A stretch of 64,000 nucleotides of DNA from Cellulosimicrobium protaetiae. GTDB lineage: Bacteria > Actinomycetota > Actinomycetes > Actinomycetales > Cellulomonadaceae. Positions 27,438-36,917 of the stretch are shown here, in pieces (the first letter of the stretch is position 1; every line of letters starts with the position of its first letter). A program made the position numbers and the translations under genes. Under the pieces are notes generated by a model. That model was not told where the DNA came from. It saw only the letters and a list, made by a program, of their open reading frames with translations, and searched no databases. The stretch lies in NCBI RefSeq assembly GCF_009708005.2, contig NZ_CP052757.1, forward strand, positions 3,410,001 to 3,474,000. The letters are read 5' to 3'.

Positions 27438-28240
27438 CGGCGCCGGCCGGGTCGCCGCGCGTCCGGCGCCTGCCCGAGCGGGCCGTGCTCGTCGAGCTGT
27501 CCGGCTCGGCCGACGCGGTCGAGACCGACCCGGAGTCGCTGCCGGAGCACGCGCCCGTCGCGGCGTGGCGCCGCTGGGGCTGGGCGGTCGCGTTCGTGCC
27601 GACCGTCGCGCTGCTCGTCTACCAGCGGCTCGCGACCGGTCGCGGGTGGTCCGTCCCGGAGGCGGTCGTGGTCGTGGCGACCGTCGGGCTGCTCGTCACG
27701 GCGCTGCTCGCGCTCGTGCGCTACCAGGACGACCGCGTCGCGGCGGGGCTCGCACGCGGGCGCGCCGCGTTGCTCGCGGCGCCCGTCCGCGCGACCGGGA
27801 CGCTCCTGCTCCCCGGCGACGCTGCCGCGGGCCCGACGGCGGACGCCACGGCGGGCACCGCCGACGGCACCCGGACGGGCACCCCGGCAGGCAGGGGGAC
27901 GAGAGCAGCGACGGCGGGGCCCGAGGTCCTGCGGTCGACGCTGGTCGTGACCACCGCGTCGGGCGCGAGGACCGCGCGGCCGGCCCGCGTCGTCGTCCCC
28001 ACGGGTGCGGCCGGCCCGCGCCCGGGCGACCCCGTCGCCGTCTGGCACGCCGCGGACGACGCGGAGGCGACCGGGGTGCTCCTGGTGCGCTACCACCGTG
28101 CGTGGGCGGACGACCTCGTGGCGACGCTGCGGGGCCTCACCGACGCCGCTCCCCCCGAAGACCCTTCGGGGGACCGCGCAGCGGACGGCCGCGGCGAGCG
28201 TCCCGAGAATCCGGCAGACCCGCGGCAGGGCGCCGAGTAG
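27434..28240 (+). CDS. Two-helix membrane protein, unknown function
   Basis: 268 aa from a GTG overlapping the epsilon stop. There are two membrane helices (about 47-64 and 74-94) in the first third. The rest is a soluble region with a beta-rich part (LRSTLVVTTASGARTARPARVVVPTG, AVWHAADDAEATGVLLVRYHRAW) split by a Thr/Gly/Ala low-complexity insert near 135-165. No family recognised. Position as fourth gene of the carboxylase operon may be incidental. Confidence 0.75.
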   Translation: MTAPAGSPRVRRLPERAVLVELSGSADAVETDPESLPEHAPVAAWRRWGWAVAFVPTVALLVYQRLATGRGWSVPEAVVVVATVGLLVTALLALVRYQDDRVAAGLARGRAALLAAPVRATGTLLLPGDAAAGPTADATAGTADGTRTGTPAGRGTRAATAGPEVLRSTLVVTTASGARTARPARVVVPTGAAGPRPGDPVAVWHAADDAEATGVLLVRYHRAWADDLVATLRGLTDAAPPEDPSGDRAADGRGERPENPADPRQGAE

Positions 28241-28243
28241 TCT
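28238..28243 (+). promoter_or_regulatory. -10 box of a leaderless promoter (DUF885 gene)
   Basis: TAGTCT, 7 nt before the GTG at 28251; it overlaps the stop of the upstream gene. An own promoter despite the short 10-nt gap. Confidence 0.45.
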
Positions 28244-28250
28244 CGTCCGG

Positions 28251-29993
28251 GTGAGCGACACGACCACCACATCCGCCGGCGCACCCGCCGGGAGCCCTGA
28301 CCGCACACCCACCGCGATCGACGCCGTCGCCGAGGCCTACGTCACGCGGATCGCCGAGCTCGACCCGATCTCCGCGACCGCGATGGGCCTGTCCGGCTAC
28401 GACCACCTCGTGACCGACCTCTCGCCCGCCGGGCACGACGCGCGGGCCGACGCCGACCGCGCGGTGCTCCGCGAGCTCGACGGCCTGGAGCCGGTCGACG
28501 ACGTCGACCGCGTCACGCTCGCGGCGATGCGCGAGCGCGTCGGCCTGCAGCTCGAGCTGCACGAGGCGGGCGAGCCGCTCGCGAGCCTCAACAACATCGC
28601 GTCGCCCGTGCAGGAGCTGCGCGACGTCTTCGACATCATGCCGACGGGCACGGTCGAGGCGTGGGAGAACATCGCGGCCCGCCTCAACGGCCTTCCCGGC
28701 GCGATCGACGGCTACATGGCGTCGCTCACGGAGGCGGCGTCGCGCGGCAACGTCGCCGCGATCCGCCAGGTGCGGATCGGCGTGCAGCAGTCGCGCGAGC
28801 TCGCGGACGCGAAGGGCTCGTTCTTCACGACGTTCGTCGCCGGTCCCGAGGCGAACGCCGTGCTCGACGACTCCGCGGCGTGCTCGCTCGTGCGCAAGGA
28901 GCTCGAGCACGGCGCCGCCGCGGCGCGCGAGGCCTACGGCCGCCTCGCGGACTTCCTCGAGACGACGCTCGCCCCGCAGGCCCGCGAGCAGGACGCCGTG
29001 GGCCGCGAGCGCTACGCGCTCTTCTCGCGCACGTTCCTCGGCGCCGAGGTCGACCTGGACGAGACGTACGCGTGGGGGCTCGAGGAGCTCGCGCGCGTCG
29101 TCGCCGAGCAGGAGGAGATCGCGCGCCGCATCGCCGGACCTGGCGCGAGCGTCGAGGACGCCGTCGCGGCGCTCGACGCCGACCCGGCGCGCACGCTGCA
29201 CGGCACGGACGCGCTGAAGTCGTGGATGCAGGAGACGTCGGACGCCGCGATCACCGCGCTGAACGGCGTCCACTTCGACGTCCCGACCCCGGTGCTCGAC
29301 CTCGAGTGCATGATCGCGCCGACGCAGACGGGCGGGATCTACTACACGCCGCCGAGCGACGACTTCTCCCGGCCGGGCCGCATGTGGTGGTCGGTGCCGT
29401 CGGACGTCACGGAGTTCAACACGTGGCGCGAGAAGACGACGGTCTACCACGAGGGCGTCCCGGGCCACCACCTCCAGTGTGGCCAGGCCGTGTACGCGCG
29501 CGCGACGCTCAACACGTGGCGCCGGCTCGCGTGCTGGGTCTCCGGCCACGGCGAGGGCTGGGCGCTGTACGCGGAGCGCCTCATGGCGGACCTCGGGTTC
29601 CTCGACGACGACGGCGACCGCCTCGGCATGCTCGACGCGCAGCGCATGCGTGCCGCGCGCGTCGTGCTCGACATCGGCGTGCACCTCGGCCTGCCCGCGC
29701 CGGAGCAGTGGGGCGGCGGGACCTGGGACGCCGACAAGGCGCTCACCTTCCTGCGCGCCAACGTCAACATGCCCGACTCGTTCGTGCGGTTCGAGCTCGA
29801 CCGCTACCTCGGCTGGCCGGGCCAGGCGCCGTCGTACAAGGTCGGGCAGCGCCTGTGGGAGGCCACGCGAGACGAAGCCCGCGCGGCCGCCTCGGCCCGC
29901 GGCGAGGCGTTCGACGCCAAGGCGTTCCACGCGCGCGCGCTGAACCTCGGCTCGGTGGGCCTGGACGTGCTGCGCGACGCGCTCTCCTCGTGA
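28251..29993 (+). CDS. DUF885 family zinc metallopeptidase
   Basis: 580 aa, the family's normal length. Zinc motif HEGVPGHH (an HExxxHH-like variant characteristic of DUF885) near residue 400 is followed by a downstream Glu region (GHGEGWALYAERLM). No signal peptide, so it is cytoplasmic. The GIYYTPPSDDFSRPGRMWW segment is also conserved in this family. Probably an oligopeptidase or carboxypeptidase; specificity unknown. Confidence 0.9.
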   Translation: MSDTTTTSAGAPAGSPDRTPTAIDAVAEAYVTRIAELDPISATAMGLSGYDHLVTDLSPAGHDARADADRAVLRELDGLEPVDDVDRVTLAAMRERVGLQLELHEAGEPLASLNNIASPVQELRDVFDIMPTGTVEAWENIAARLNGLPGAIDGYMASLTEAASRGNVAAIRQVRIGVQQSRELADAKGSFFTTFVAGPEANAVLDDSAACSLVRKELEHGAAAAREAYGRLADFLETTLAPQAREQDAVGRERYALFSRTFLGAEVDLDETYAWGLEELARVVAEQEEIARRIAGPGASVEDAVAALDADPARTLHGTDALKSWMQETSDAAITALNGVHFDVPTPVLDLECMIAPTQTGGIYYTPPSDDFSRPGRMWWSVPSDVTEFNTWREKTTVYHEGVPGHHLQCGQAVYARATLNTWRRLACWVSGHGEGWALYAERLMADLGFLDDDGDRLGMLDAQRMRAARVVLDIGVHLGLPAPEQWGGGTWDADKALTFLRANVNMPDSFVRFELDRYLGWPGQAPSYKVGQRLWEATRDEARAAASARGEAFDAKAFHARALNLGSVGLDVLRDALSS

Positions 29994-30073
29994 CCCGGCC
30001 GTCGGCACGGCCCGGGTCGGCCTCGCGCCGGCCCGGGCCGACCGGCGTCGGTCCCGCCTCGGGGACCTGACGT

Positions 30074-30991
30074 ATGGGCGCCGTCCTCACCGGTTTCGCG
30101 ATCATCGCCGTGGTCGTCGCGGCCGGGTACGTCACCGCGCGTCTCGGCATCGGCGGACCCGACGCGAGGACGGCGCTCAACCGCATCGGGTTCTTCGTCG
30201 CGAGCCCCGCGCTGCTGTTCACCGTCCTCGCGCGGGCCGACGTCGGCGCGCTGGTCCAGGCGCCGCTCGCCGTCGCGGCGGCGTCGGCCGTCGCGACCGC
30301 GGGCGTGTTCGTCCTCGTCGACCGGCTGTGGCTCCGGCTCCCCGCCCCCGAGGCGACGATCGGCGCCGTCGGCTCCGGCTACGTGAACGCGAACAACATC
30401 GGCCTGCCCGTCGCTGTGTACGTGCTGGGCGACGCGACGGCCGTCGTGCCGGTGATCCTGCTCCAGCTCCTCGTGCTGGCTCCCGTGACCCTGCTCGTCC
30501 TCGACGCGACGACGAGCGGGCGGCTGTCCTGGCGGTTCGTCCTCGCCCAGCCCGTGCGCAACCCGATCATCCTCGGGTCGTTCGCGGGCGCCGTCGTCTC
30601 GCTGACCGGATGGACGCCCCCCGTGGCGGTCATGGCACCGCTGGAGATCCTCGGCGGGGCCGCGATCCCCATGATCCTGCTCGCGTTCGGCATGTCGCTG
30701 CACGGCACGCGCCCGCTGCGGCGCGGCGAGCCGCGCGCCGCGGTCGGGGTGGCGAGCGTCGCGAAGCTCCTCGTCATGCCCGTCGTCGCGTTCGTCGTCG
30801 CCCGGCTCCTCGGGCTCGACGACGCCGCGGTCGCCTCCGCCGTCACGCTCGCCGCGCTGCCCACCGCCCAGAACGTCTACAACTACGCGGCACGGTTCGG
30901 GCGGGGCGAGATCCTCGCGCGCGACACGATCCTCGTCACCACGCTCGGCTCGCCGGTCGTCCTCGTCGTCGCGGCGCTCCTCGTCGCGTAG
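30074..30991 (+). CDS. AEC family permease (auxin efflux carrier-like)
   Basis: 305 aa with about ten hydrophobic segments arranged as two five-helix repeats, the AEC/BART fold. GSGYVNANNIGLPVAVYVLGD carries the conserved Asn/Gly crossover and AALPTAQNVYNYAARFG the second. It exports or imports small organic anions or related compounds. ATG at 30074 with no clear ribosome-binding site. The 80-nt gap before it contains an 8-bp GGTCGGCC/GGCCGACC hairpin, a possible terminator of the DUF885 gene. Confidence 0.88.
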   Translation: MGAVLTGFAIIAVVVAAGYVTARLGIGGPDARTALNRIGFFVASPALLFTVLARADVGALVQAPLAVAAASAVATAGVFVLVDRLWLRLPAPEATIGAVGSGYVNANNIGLPVAVYVLGDATAVVPVILLQLLVLAPVTLLVLDATTSGRLSWRFVLAQPVRNPIILGSFAGAVVSLTGWTPPVAVMAPLEILGGAAIPMILLAFGMSLHGTRPLRRGEPRAAVGVASVAKLLVMPVVAFVVARLLGLDDAAVASAVTLAALPTAQNVYNYAARFGRGEILARDTILVTTLGSPVVLVVAALLVA

Positions 30992-31038
30992 GGCCGCTCC
31001 AGGCGCTTCCCCGCCCGGTCGCGCCGGCCCTCGCCGGG

Positions 31039-31044
31039 TAGTCT
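31039..31044 (+). promoter_or_regulatory. -10 box of a leaderless promoter (maf)
   Basis: TAGTCT, 6 nt before the GTG at 31051, no Shine-Dalgarno. Confidence 0.5.
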
Positions 31045-31050
31045 GCGCGG

Positions 31051-31710
31051 GTGCTCCGACTCGTGCTCGCCTCCCGTTCCCCCGCCCGCCTCGCGACGCT
31101 GCGCGCGGCCGGCGTCGAACCCCTCGTGCGCGTCTCCGGGGTCGACGAGGACGCGGTCCTGCGGGCGGCTGCCGCGGAGCGCGGCGGGCTCGACCCCGTG
31201 GAGGCGGTGCTCGTCCTCGCCCGCGCCAAGGCGGAGGAGATCGTGCGCACCCTGACCGAGGCCGGGCCCGGCGCCGCGATCGACGACCCCGTGCTCCTCG
31301 TCGGGTGCGACTCGATGCTCGAGCTCGACGGCGAGGTGCTCGGCAAGCCCGCCGATGCCGACGACGCCCGCTCGCGCTGGCGCGCGATGCGCGGCCGGGC
31401 CGGCGTGCTGCACACCGGACACTGGCTCGTCGACCTGCGACCGGAGTCGGACGGCGGGACGGGCACCGCGACGGGGGCCACGAGCTCCACGACCGTGCAC
31501 TTCGCCGACCTCACCGACGACGAGATCGACGCGTACGTCGCGACCGGCGAGCCGCTGCACGTCGCGGGCGCCTTCACGGTCGACGGCCTCGGCGGTCCGT
31601 ACGTCGAGCGCATCGAGGGCGACCACCACGGCGTCGTCGGGATCAGCCTCCCGCTGCTGCGCTCGCTGCTCCGCGAGGCCGGGGTCGCCTGGCACGAGCT
31701 GCGCGCCTGA
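31051..31710 (+). CDS. maf: Maf family nucleoside triphosphate pyrophosphatase
   Basis: 219 aa. The N-terminal LVLASRSPARLATLRAAG is the Maf signature; CDSMLELDGEVLGKPAD holds the catalytic Asp, and VHFADLTDDEIDAYVATGEP is the conserved middle block. GAFTVDGLGGPYVERIEGD completes the substrate pocket. It hydrolyses non-canonical or pyrimidine NTPs (dTTP, UTP, modified forms) to the monophosphate. Located just upstream of the carboxylase alpha subunit, a common actinobacterial arrangement. Confidence 0.94.
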   Translation: MLRLVLASRSPARLATLRAAGVEPLVRVSGVDEDAVLRAAAAERGGLDPVEAVLVLARAKAEEIVRTLTEAGPGAAIDDPVLLVGCDSMLELDGEVLGKPADADDARSRWRAMRGRAGVLHTGHWLVDLRPESDGGTGTATGATSSTTVHFADLTDDEIDAYVATGEPLHVAGAFTVDGLGGPYVERIEGDHHGVVGISLPLLRSLLREAGVAWHELRA

Positions 31711-31895
31711 CCCGACGCGACCATCCTCGGTCGTCTGCGCTCGTTGTGGGTGCCGGACAACCCTACGCGCCGGGCGAGGCCCAGGAGCGCGCCGCTATGG
31801 AGGTTTCCTCCAACCGCCCCGCATGCGCCTTGGCATCTTCTCCAATCTTGTCCGGTACCCGGCCCGGGAGCGTGATCGGCGCGGCGCGCACGCGT

Positions 31896-31901
31896 TACCG
31901 T
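31896..31901 (+). promoter_or_regulatory. -10 box of a leaderless promoter (carboxylase alpha)
   Basis: TACCGT, 5 nt before the GTG at 31907. The 196-nt gap before it also has a GGAGG-TTT-CCTCC inverted repeat near 31799-31813, a possible operator. Confidence 0.42.
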
Positions 31902-31906
31902 GAGCC

Positions 31907-33706
31907 GTGCCCGCGAACCCCACCCGCCCCCTGAGCAAGGTCCTCGTCGCCAACCGTGGCGAGATCGCCGTCCGGATCGTCCGTGCCTGCGCCGACGCCG
32001 GCATCGCGTCCGTCGCGGTGTACGCCGACCCCGACCGGCAGGCCCCGCACGTGCACCTCGCCGACGAGGCGTTCGCGCTCGGCGGTGCTCGGGCGGCCGA
32101 GACCTACCTCGACATCGCGAAGCTGCTCGACGTCGCGCGCCGCTCCGGCGCGGACGCGGTGCACCCCGGGTACGGCTTCCTCGCCGAGAACGCGGAGTTC
32201 GCCCAGGCCGTGCTCGACGCCGGCCTCGTCTGGATCGGGCCGCCCCCCGCCGCGATCGACGCGCTCGGCGACAAGGTGAGCGCGCGCCACATCGCGCAGC
32301 GCGCGGGCGCCCCGCTCGTCCCCGGCACGCCCGACCCGGTCGCCGACGCGAGCGAGGTGCACGCCTTCGCCGCCGAGCACGGGCTGCCCGTCGCGATCAA
32401 GGCGGCGTTCGGTGGCGGCGGGCGCGGCCTCAAGGTCGCGCGCACGACGGACGAGATCGACGAGCTCTTCGACTCCGCGGTCCGCGAGGCCACCGCGGCG
32501 TTCGGCCGCGGCGAGTGCTTCGTCGAGCGCTACCTCGACACGCCCCGGCACGTCGAGACCCAGTGCCTCGCGGACGAGCACGGGACCGTCGTCGTCGTGT
32601 CGACGCGCGACTGCTCCCTGCAGCGCCGCCACCAGAAGCTCGTCGAGGAGGCCCCGGCGCCGTACCTCAGCGCCGCCCAGGAGGCCGAGCTCTACAAGGC
32701 GTCCGAGGCGATCCTGCGCGAGGCCGGCTACGTCGGTGCGGGCACGTGCGAGTTCCTCGTCGGCGCCGACGGCACCATCTCCTTCCTCGAGGTGAACACG
32801 CGCCTCCAGGTCGAGCACCCGGTGTCCGAGGAGGTGACCGGCATCGACCTCGTCCGCGAGCAGCTGCGCATCGCCGCGGGTGAGCCGCTCGGCTACACGT
32901 CGACGCACGTGCGCGGCCACTCGATCGAGTTCCGCATCAACGGCGAGGACCCCGCCGCGAACTTCCTCCCCGCGCCCGGCCGCATCACGCGCCTGCGCTT
33001 CCCGTCCGGCCCCGGCGTGCGCGTCGACTCCGGCGTCGCCGAGGGCGACACGATCTCCGGCGCGTTCGACTCCATGATCGCCAAGGTCATCGTCACCGGC
33101 GCCACGCGCGAGCAGGCCGTCCAGCGGGCCCGCCGCGCGCTGCGCGAGCTCGAGGTCGAGGGCATCCCGACGGTCGTCCCGTTCCACCGCGCCGTGCTCG
33201 ACGCCGAGGCGTTCGTCCCCACGGACGACGAGCCGTTCCGGGTGCACACCCGCTGGATCGAGACCGAGTTCGCCGACCGGCTCGCCGCGCTCGCGCCCGC
33301 CCCGGCCGCCTCCGCCGACGAGGACGACGAGCCGCTCGCGACCGAGCGCGTCGTCGTCGAGGTCGGCGGCAAGCGCCTGGAGGTCGTCCTCCCGGCCGGT
33401 CTCGGCATGGCCGCGGGACGCGCGCGCAGCGCCAACGCCGCCCGTCGGCCCGCTCGACGCAGTGCCACGAAGGCGAACGGCGGCGCCTCCGGCACGACGC
33501 TCGCCTCCCCCATGCAGGGCACGATCGTCAAGGTCGCCGTCGCCGACGGCACCCAGGTCGCCGAGGGCGACCTCGTCGTCGTCCTGGAGGCGATGAAGAT
33601 GGAGCAGCCCCTCCTCGCCCACCGCGCCGGCACCGTCCGCTCGCTCTCCGCCACCGCCGGCGCGAGCGTCAGTTCCGGCACGGCCATCTGCGAGATCGTC
33701 GACTGA
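31907..33706 (+). CDS. Biotin-dependent acyl-CoA carboxylase alpha subunit (biotin carboxylase + carrier)
   Basis: 599 aa, the actinobacterial AccA3-type fusion. The biotin carboxylase part has the [14 protein letters not shown] start, the ATP loop [13 protein letters not shown], the catalytic [14 protein letters not shown] and [19 protein letters not shown] basic Ala/Arg linker (about 500-520) leads to the carrier domain, where Lys564 in EAMKMEQ is biotinylated by BirA. With the beta and epsilon subunits 5-9 kb upstream it makes malonyl- or methylmalonyl-CoA for fatty acid synthesis. Confidence 0.96.
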   Translation: MPANPTRPLSKVLVANRGEIAVRIVRACADAGIASVAVYADPDRQAPHVHLADEAFALGGARAAETYLDIAKLLDVARRSGADAVHPGYGFLAENAEFAQAVLDAGLVWIGPPPAAIDALGDKVSARHIAQRAGAPLVPGTPDPVADASEVHAFAAEHGLPVAIKAAFGGGGRGLKVARTTDEIDELFDSAVREATAAFGRGECFVERYLDTPRHVETQCLADEHGTVVVVSTRDCSLQRRHQKLVEEAPAPYLSAAQEAELYKASEAILREAGYVGAGTCEFLVGADGTISFLEVNTRLQVEHPVSEEVTGIDLVREQLRIAAGEPLGYTSTHVRGHSIEFRINGEDPAANFLPAPGRITRLRFPSGPGVRVDSGVAEGDTISGAFDSMIAKVIVTGATREQAVQRARRALRELEVEGIPTVVPFHRAVLDAEAFVPTDDEPFRVHTRWIETEFADRLAALAPAPAASADEDDEPLATERVVVEVGGKRLEVVLPAGLGMAAGRARSANAARRPARRSATKANGGASGTTLASPMQGTIVKVAVADGTQVAEGDLVVVLEAMKMEQPLLAHRAGTVRSLSATAGASVSSGTAICEIVD

Positions 33707-34181
33707 CCCGCCGCGCCACCGTCGAGCCCGGTGCATCACCCGCGTGGTCGGGGCGCCGGGCTGGGCCAGTTTTCACGACCCGCGTGGTCGGGTCGGGTGG
33801 CCGGGGTGCCGCGCTGTCGGCGCAACACGCTCGTGGTTCTTCCGACGAGCCTGTGCTCGCACTCGCCGTGAGGCTTCCGGCCGCCCCGCGTACGACGGCG
33901 AGGCGTCCGGCACTGGTACACGCCGGCCCCGCCTGGACCGGGCGGGGCCGCCGGACCCCGGCCGCGGGTCGTGCGGTGACGGACAGGACGAGCGGTGGGG
34001 TCGGACCGTGTGCGAAGGACGTCAAGGGCGCACTCCGAGAACCCCCACCCGACAGACCAGGGTGACGGTGCGCCAGTCCGAGCACACGGTCCGACCCCAC
34101 CGCGGACCCGACCACGCGGGCCGTAGACCCCCATCCGACCGCGTGGGCCGGAGACCCGACCCACCGCGGACGAGGTGGTTT
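33707..34181. repeat. Repeat-rich convergent intergenic region
   Basis: A 475-nt gap between convergent genes with no credible ORF. It holds a 22-bp perfect inverted repeat (33992-34013 with 34082-34103), and two direct copies of CCCGCGTGGTCGGG (near 33739 and 33781) whose inverse CCGACCACGCGGG recurs near 34108. There is also an imperfect 23-bp direct repeat (about 34108 and 34135) and a hairpin CGACCC/GGGTCG (33778-33797) preceded by TTTT. It can terminate transcription from both sides, but it is longer and more structured than needed for that. Confidence 0.7.
33992..34103. repeat. 22-bp perfect inverted repeat with 68-bp interior
   Basis: The left arm (33992-34013) starts GCGGTGGGGTCGG and the right arm (34082-34103) is its exact reverse complement. 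Inside, GGGCGCA and TGCGCC form a smaller nested stem. No ORF, IS ends or target duplication seen. It could be an RNA structure, a cruciform or a small non-autonomous element. Confidence 0.7.
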
Positions 34182-35492
34182 CTAGCCGTGCTGGGCGGCG
34201 GCACGGATGGCGCGGCGGCCTGACGGCAGGGCGACGGCGACGGTGATGACGAGGAACATGAGGATCCCGGAGACGACGAGCAGCGACTCGACGGTGAAGC
34301 GGTCCGCGAGGGGGCCGAAGACGACCATGCCGAGCGGCATCGAGACGGCCATGACGATGCCGACGAAGCCGAAGACGCGGCCCTGACGCTCGGGCTCGAC
34401 GGTCTCCTGGAGGACGGTCATGGAGGTCGTCGAGAACGGCGGCACGGAGAGGCCGAGCAGGAACATGAAGACGAAGAAGACCCACATGTTCGTCGAGAGC
34501 CCCATCGCGACGGACAGCACGCCGAAGACGAACGTCGACCCGACGATCATGGCGATGCGGTTCTTGAGCCCGCCCCAGGTCGCGAGGAGCACGCCGCCGA
34601 GCAGCATGCCGACGGAGAAGGCGACCTCGTTCACGGTGAGCTTCCAGACCTCCTCGCCGAAGGTCCGGGCGACCATGAGCGGGGTGAGGTACGACGGCGC
34701 GACGATGAGCAGGAACACGACGGCGTAGAGACCGAGGACCCACCGGACGAACGGGTGCGTGCCGAGGTAGCGGAAGCCCTCGACGAGGTCGTCGAAGTAC
34801 CCTGCCCGCTCGCCCGCCGCGGCGTGCGCGAGCGTCGGGACGGGGACGAGCAGGAGCAGCCCGATCCCGACCACGGCGGTGACGACGTCGATGAAGAACA
34901 CGGACACGATGGACGTGCTGGCGTACACGGCCGCGGCGACCGCCGGCGCGAGGAGCATCATCGCGGACTGGATCGATTGGTTGATCCCGTTGACGCGGAG
35001 CAGCTTGCTGGTCGGGACGATCTGCGGGAGGAGGGCCGCGACGGCGGGGGTCTGGATCCCGGCGCCCGTGGAGCGGATCGCGAGCGCCCCGTAGATGAGC
35101 CAGAGGTCGTCGGCGCCGCCGAGCATGAGCAGCGCGAGCGCGAGGGTCGTCACGGCGATCGTGCCGTCCGCGGCGATGACGAGCGCCTTGCGGTTCACCC
35201 GGTCCGCCCACACGCCGCCGAAGATCGAGACGACCGCCTGCGGCAGGAACCCGAAGAGCGTGCTCAGCGCGAGCACCGCACCCGACTTCGTCTCGATCGT
35301 CAGGTGCCACATGACGGCGTACTGCACGAGCATCGAGCCGAAGAGGGAGACCGTCTGCCCGGAGAGGAAGATCGCGGTGTCCCGCCGCCACCGGGGCTTG
35401 GCGAGCGTGTCGTCGACGGGAGCGTCGGGCTCCGCGCCGTCGGAGACGTCGGCGGTGGGGGCGTCGGTGTTCTCGTACGGCGTATGGCTCAC
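34182..35492 (-). CDS. MFS exporter (macrolide-efflux-like)
   Basis: 436 aa with 12 helices. The acidic N-terminal tail (about 40 residues) precedes FLSGQTVSLFGSMLVQYAVMWHL, and motif-A GGVWADRVNRKALVI follows helix 2. This start and the EPERQGRVFGFVG loop between halves are typical of the MefA/enterobactin-exporter (DHA3) group. GTG at 35492 preceded at 6 nt by CAGGAT. Substrate unknown. It is followed 58 nt upstream by a second, related MFS gene. Confidence 0.88.
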   Translation of the reverse strand: MSHTPYENTDAPTADVSDGAEPDAPVDDTLAKPRWRRDTAIFLSGQTVSLFGSMLVQYAVMWHLTIETKSGAVLALSTLFGFLPQAVVSIFGGVWADRVNRKALVIAADGTIAVTTLALALLMLGGADDLWLIYGALAIRSTGAGIQTPAVAALLPQIVPTSKLLRVNGINQSIQSAMMLLAPAVAAAVYASTSIVSVFFIDVVTAVVGIGLLLLVPVPTLAHAAAGERAGYFDDLVEGFRYLGTHPFVRWVLGLYAVVFLLIVAPSYLTPLMVARTFGEEVWKLTVNEVAFSVGMLLGGVLLATWGGLKNRIAMIVGSTFVFGVLSVAMGLSTNMWVFFVFMFLLGLSVPPFSTTSMTVLQETVEPERQGRVFGFVGIVMAVSMPLGMVVFGPLADRFTVESLLVVSGILMFLVITVAVALPSGRRAIRAAAQHG

Positions 35493-35550
35493 CCGCACAT
35501 CCTGACGGCCGCCACCCACACGGTCCACGGAATTCGCCGACGGCGGACGG

Positions 35551-36822
35551 TCAGTCGGCCACGGGCACCTCGCCGGCGTGGGCGATGTTCCCGAGCCGGC
35601 GCCACACGAGGGCGAGCGTGATGCCCGCGCCGACGAACGCGAACCAGAACGGGGCGGTGATCCCCCACGCCTGGGCGAGGACGCCGCCCAGCGCCTGCCC
35701 GACGACGCTGCCGCCGAACACGCAGACCAGGTACACCGAGCCGACGCGACCCTGGAACTCCGTGGGCACGGCGCGCTGGCGGATCGTGTTGGACACGGTG
35801 CCCCAGACGAACGCGTACGCCCCGAACACGACCATGATCGCGAGCGCGACCCAGCCGGTCGTGGTGAGCGCGAGCGCGAGGTGCATGACGACCTCGAGCG
35901 AGAGGCACACGCGCATGATGGTCGACAGCCGCAGGTGGCGCTCGAGCCACCCGAACGACGCGATGCCGATCACTCCCCCGACGGCCGACGCCGTCGTGAG
36001 GAGGCCGAAGCCGACCTCGCCCATGTCGAGGTGGTCCAGCGCGTACTTCACGAGGACGCCCCACGGCGCAGCCCAGGTGACGTTGAAGGCCAGGATGACG
36101 AGCGCGAGCGTGCGGACCGGCGCGTTCCCGAGGATCCACCGCACACCCTCGGCGATGTCCTGGCGCACGTGCGTCTGCGTCTCGCGCACCCCACCGGGCT
36201 GCGTCGCGATGCGGCCCACGAGCACGACGGCGAGGGCGACGCACACGACCTGGACGACGAACGGCCAGACCGCCCCGAGCGCGAACAGGAACGCGCCGAC
36301 GGGCGGCCCGAGGAGCTGGTTCGCGGTGAGGAACCCGGCCTGCAGCCGCGCGTTGCCGGTGCCGAGGTCGCGTGGCTCGACGAGCATCGGGAGCAGCGTC
36401 TGGGACGCGGAGTCGGCGAACACCTCGGCGACCCCGTAGAGGAACGTCACGGCGAGCACGACGCCGATGCTCACGTGCCCGGTCGCGATCACGACGCACA
36501 GGGCGACGACGACGAGTGCCCGCAGCGCGTTCGCGACCATGACGACGACGCGCCGGTCGAGGCGGTCGGCCAGCGCCCCGGCCCAGAGGCCGAACAGGAG
36601 CCAGGGCAGCTGCTGCAGGAGCGCCGCGAGCGCGACGAGGAACGCGGAGTCGGTCTGGGACGCGACGAGCAGCGGACCTGCCGCCAGGGCGATGCCGTCG
36701 CCGACGTTGCTGGTCCACGACGACGACAGCAGCCAGCGGAAGCCGGTGCCCATGCGCCGGGGCGCGACGATCTCTCCGAGCCTGCTCACAAGCGGAGAAG
36801 CGTACGCGGTGCGGTCGTCCAC
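35551..36822 (-). CDS. MFS exporter (DHA3-type, second copy)
   Basis: 423 aa, 12 helices. FRWLLSSSWTSNVGDGIALAAGPLLV in helix 1, then FGLWAGALADRLDRRVVVM as motif A and AVPTEFQGRVGSVYLV between halves. The GTG at 36822 is chosen because GGAAAGG lies 8 nt upstream; an ATG at 36843 in the same frame is possible. It runs in the same direction as the neighbouring exporter; they could act separately or be a diverged duplicate pair. Confidence 0.88.
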   Translation of the reverse strand: MDDRTAYASPLVSRLGEIVAPRRMGTGFRWLLSSSWTSNVGDGIALAAGPLLVASQTDSAFLVALAALLQQLPWLLFGLWAGALADRLDRRVVVMVANALRALVVVALCVVIATGHVSIGVVLAVTFLYGVAEVFADSASQTLLPMLVEPRDLGTGNARLQAGFLTANQLLGPPVGAFLFALGAVWPFVVQVVCVALAVVLVGRIATQPGGVRETQTHVRQDIAEGVRWILGNAPVRTLALVILAFNVTWAAPWGVLVKYALDHLDMGEVGFGLLTTASAVGGVIGIASFGWLERHLRLSTIMRVCLSLEVVMHLALALTTTGWVALAIMVVFGAYAFVWGTVSNTIRQRAVPTEFQGRVGSVYLVCVFGGSVVGQALGGVLAQAWGITAPFWFAFVGAGITLALVWRRLGNIAHAGEVPVAD

Positions 36823-36917
36823 CCGGGCAACCTTTCCGGGCATCCGCACCGGGTCCTGGCCGTGCGCCGCCCCGGACCCCGCACCGAGCACCTCGGCAGG
36901 CCTGGCAGCATGGGCCC

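Noticed and set aside
33707-34181. IS element or transposase remnant
   Set aside because: No transposase-like frame, no flanking target duplication seen; only short repeats remain.
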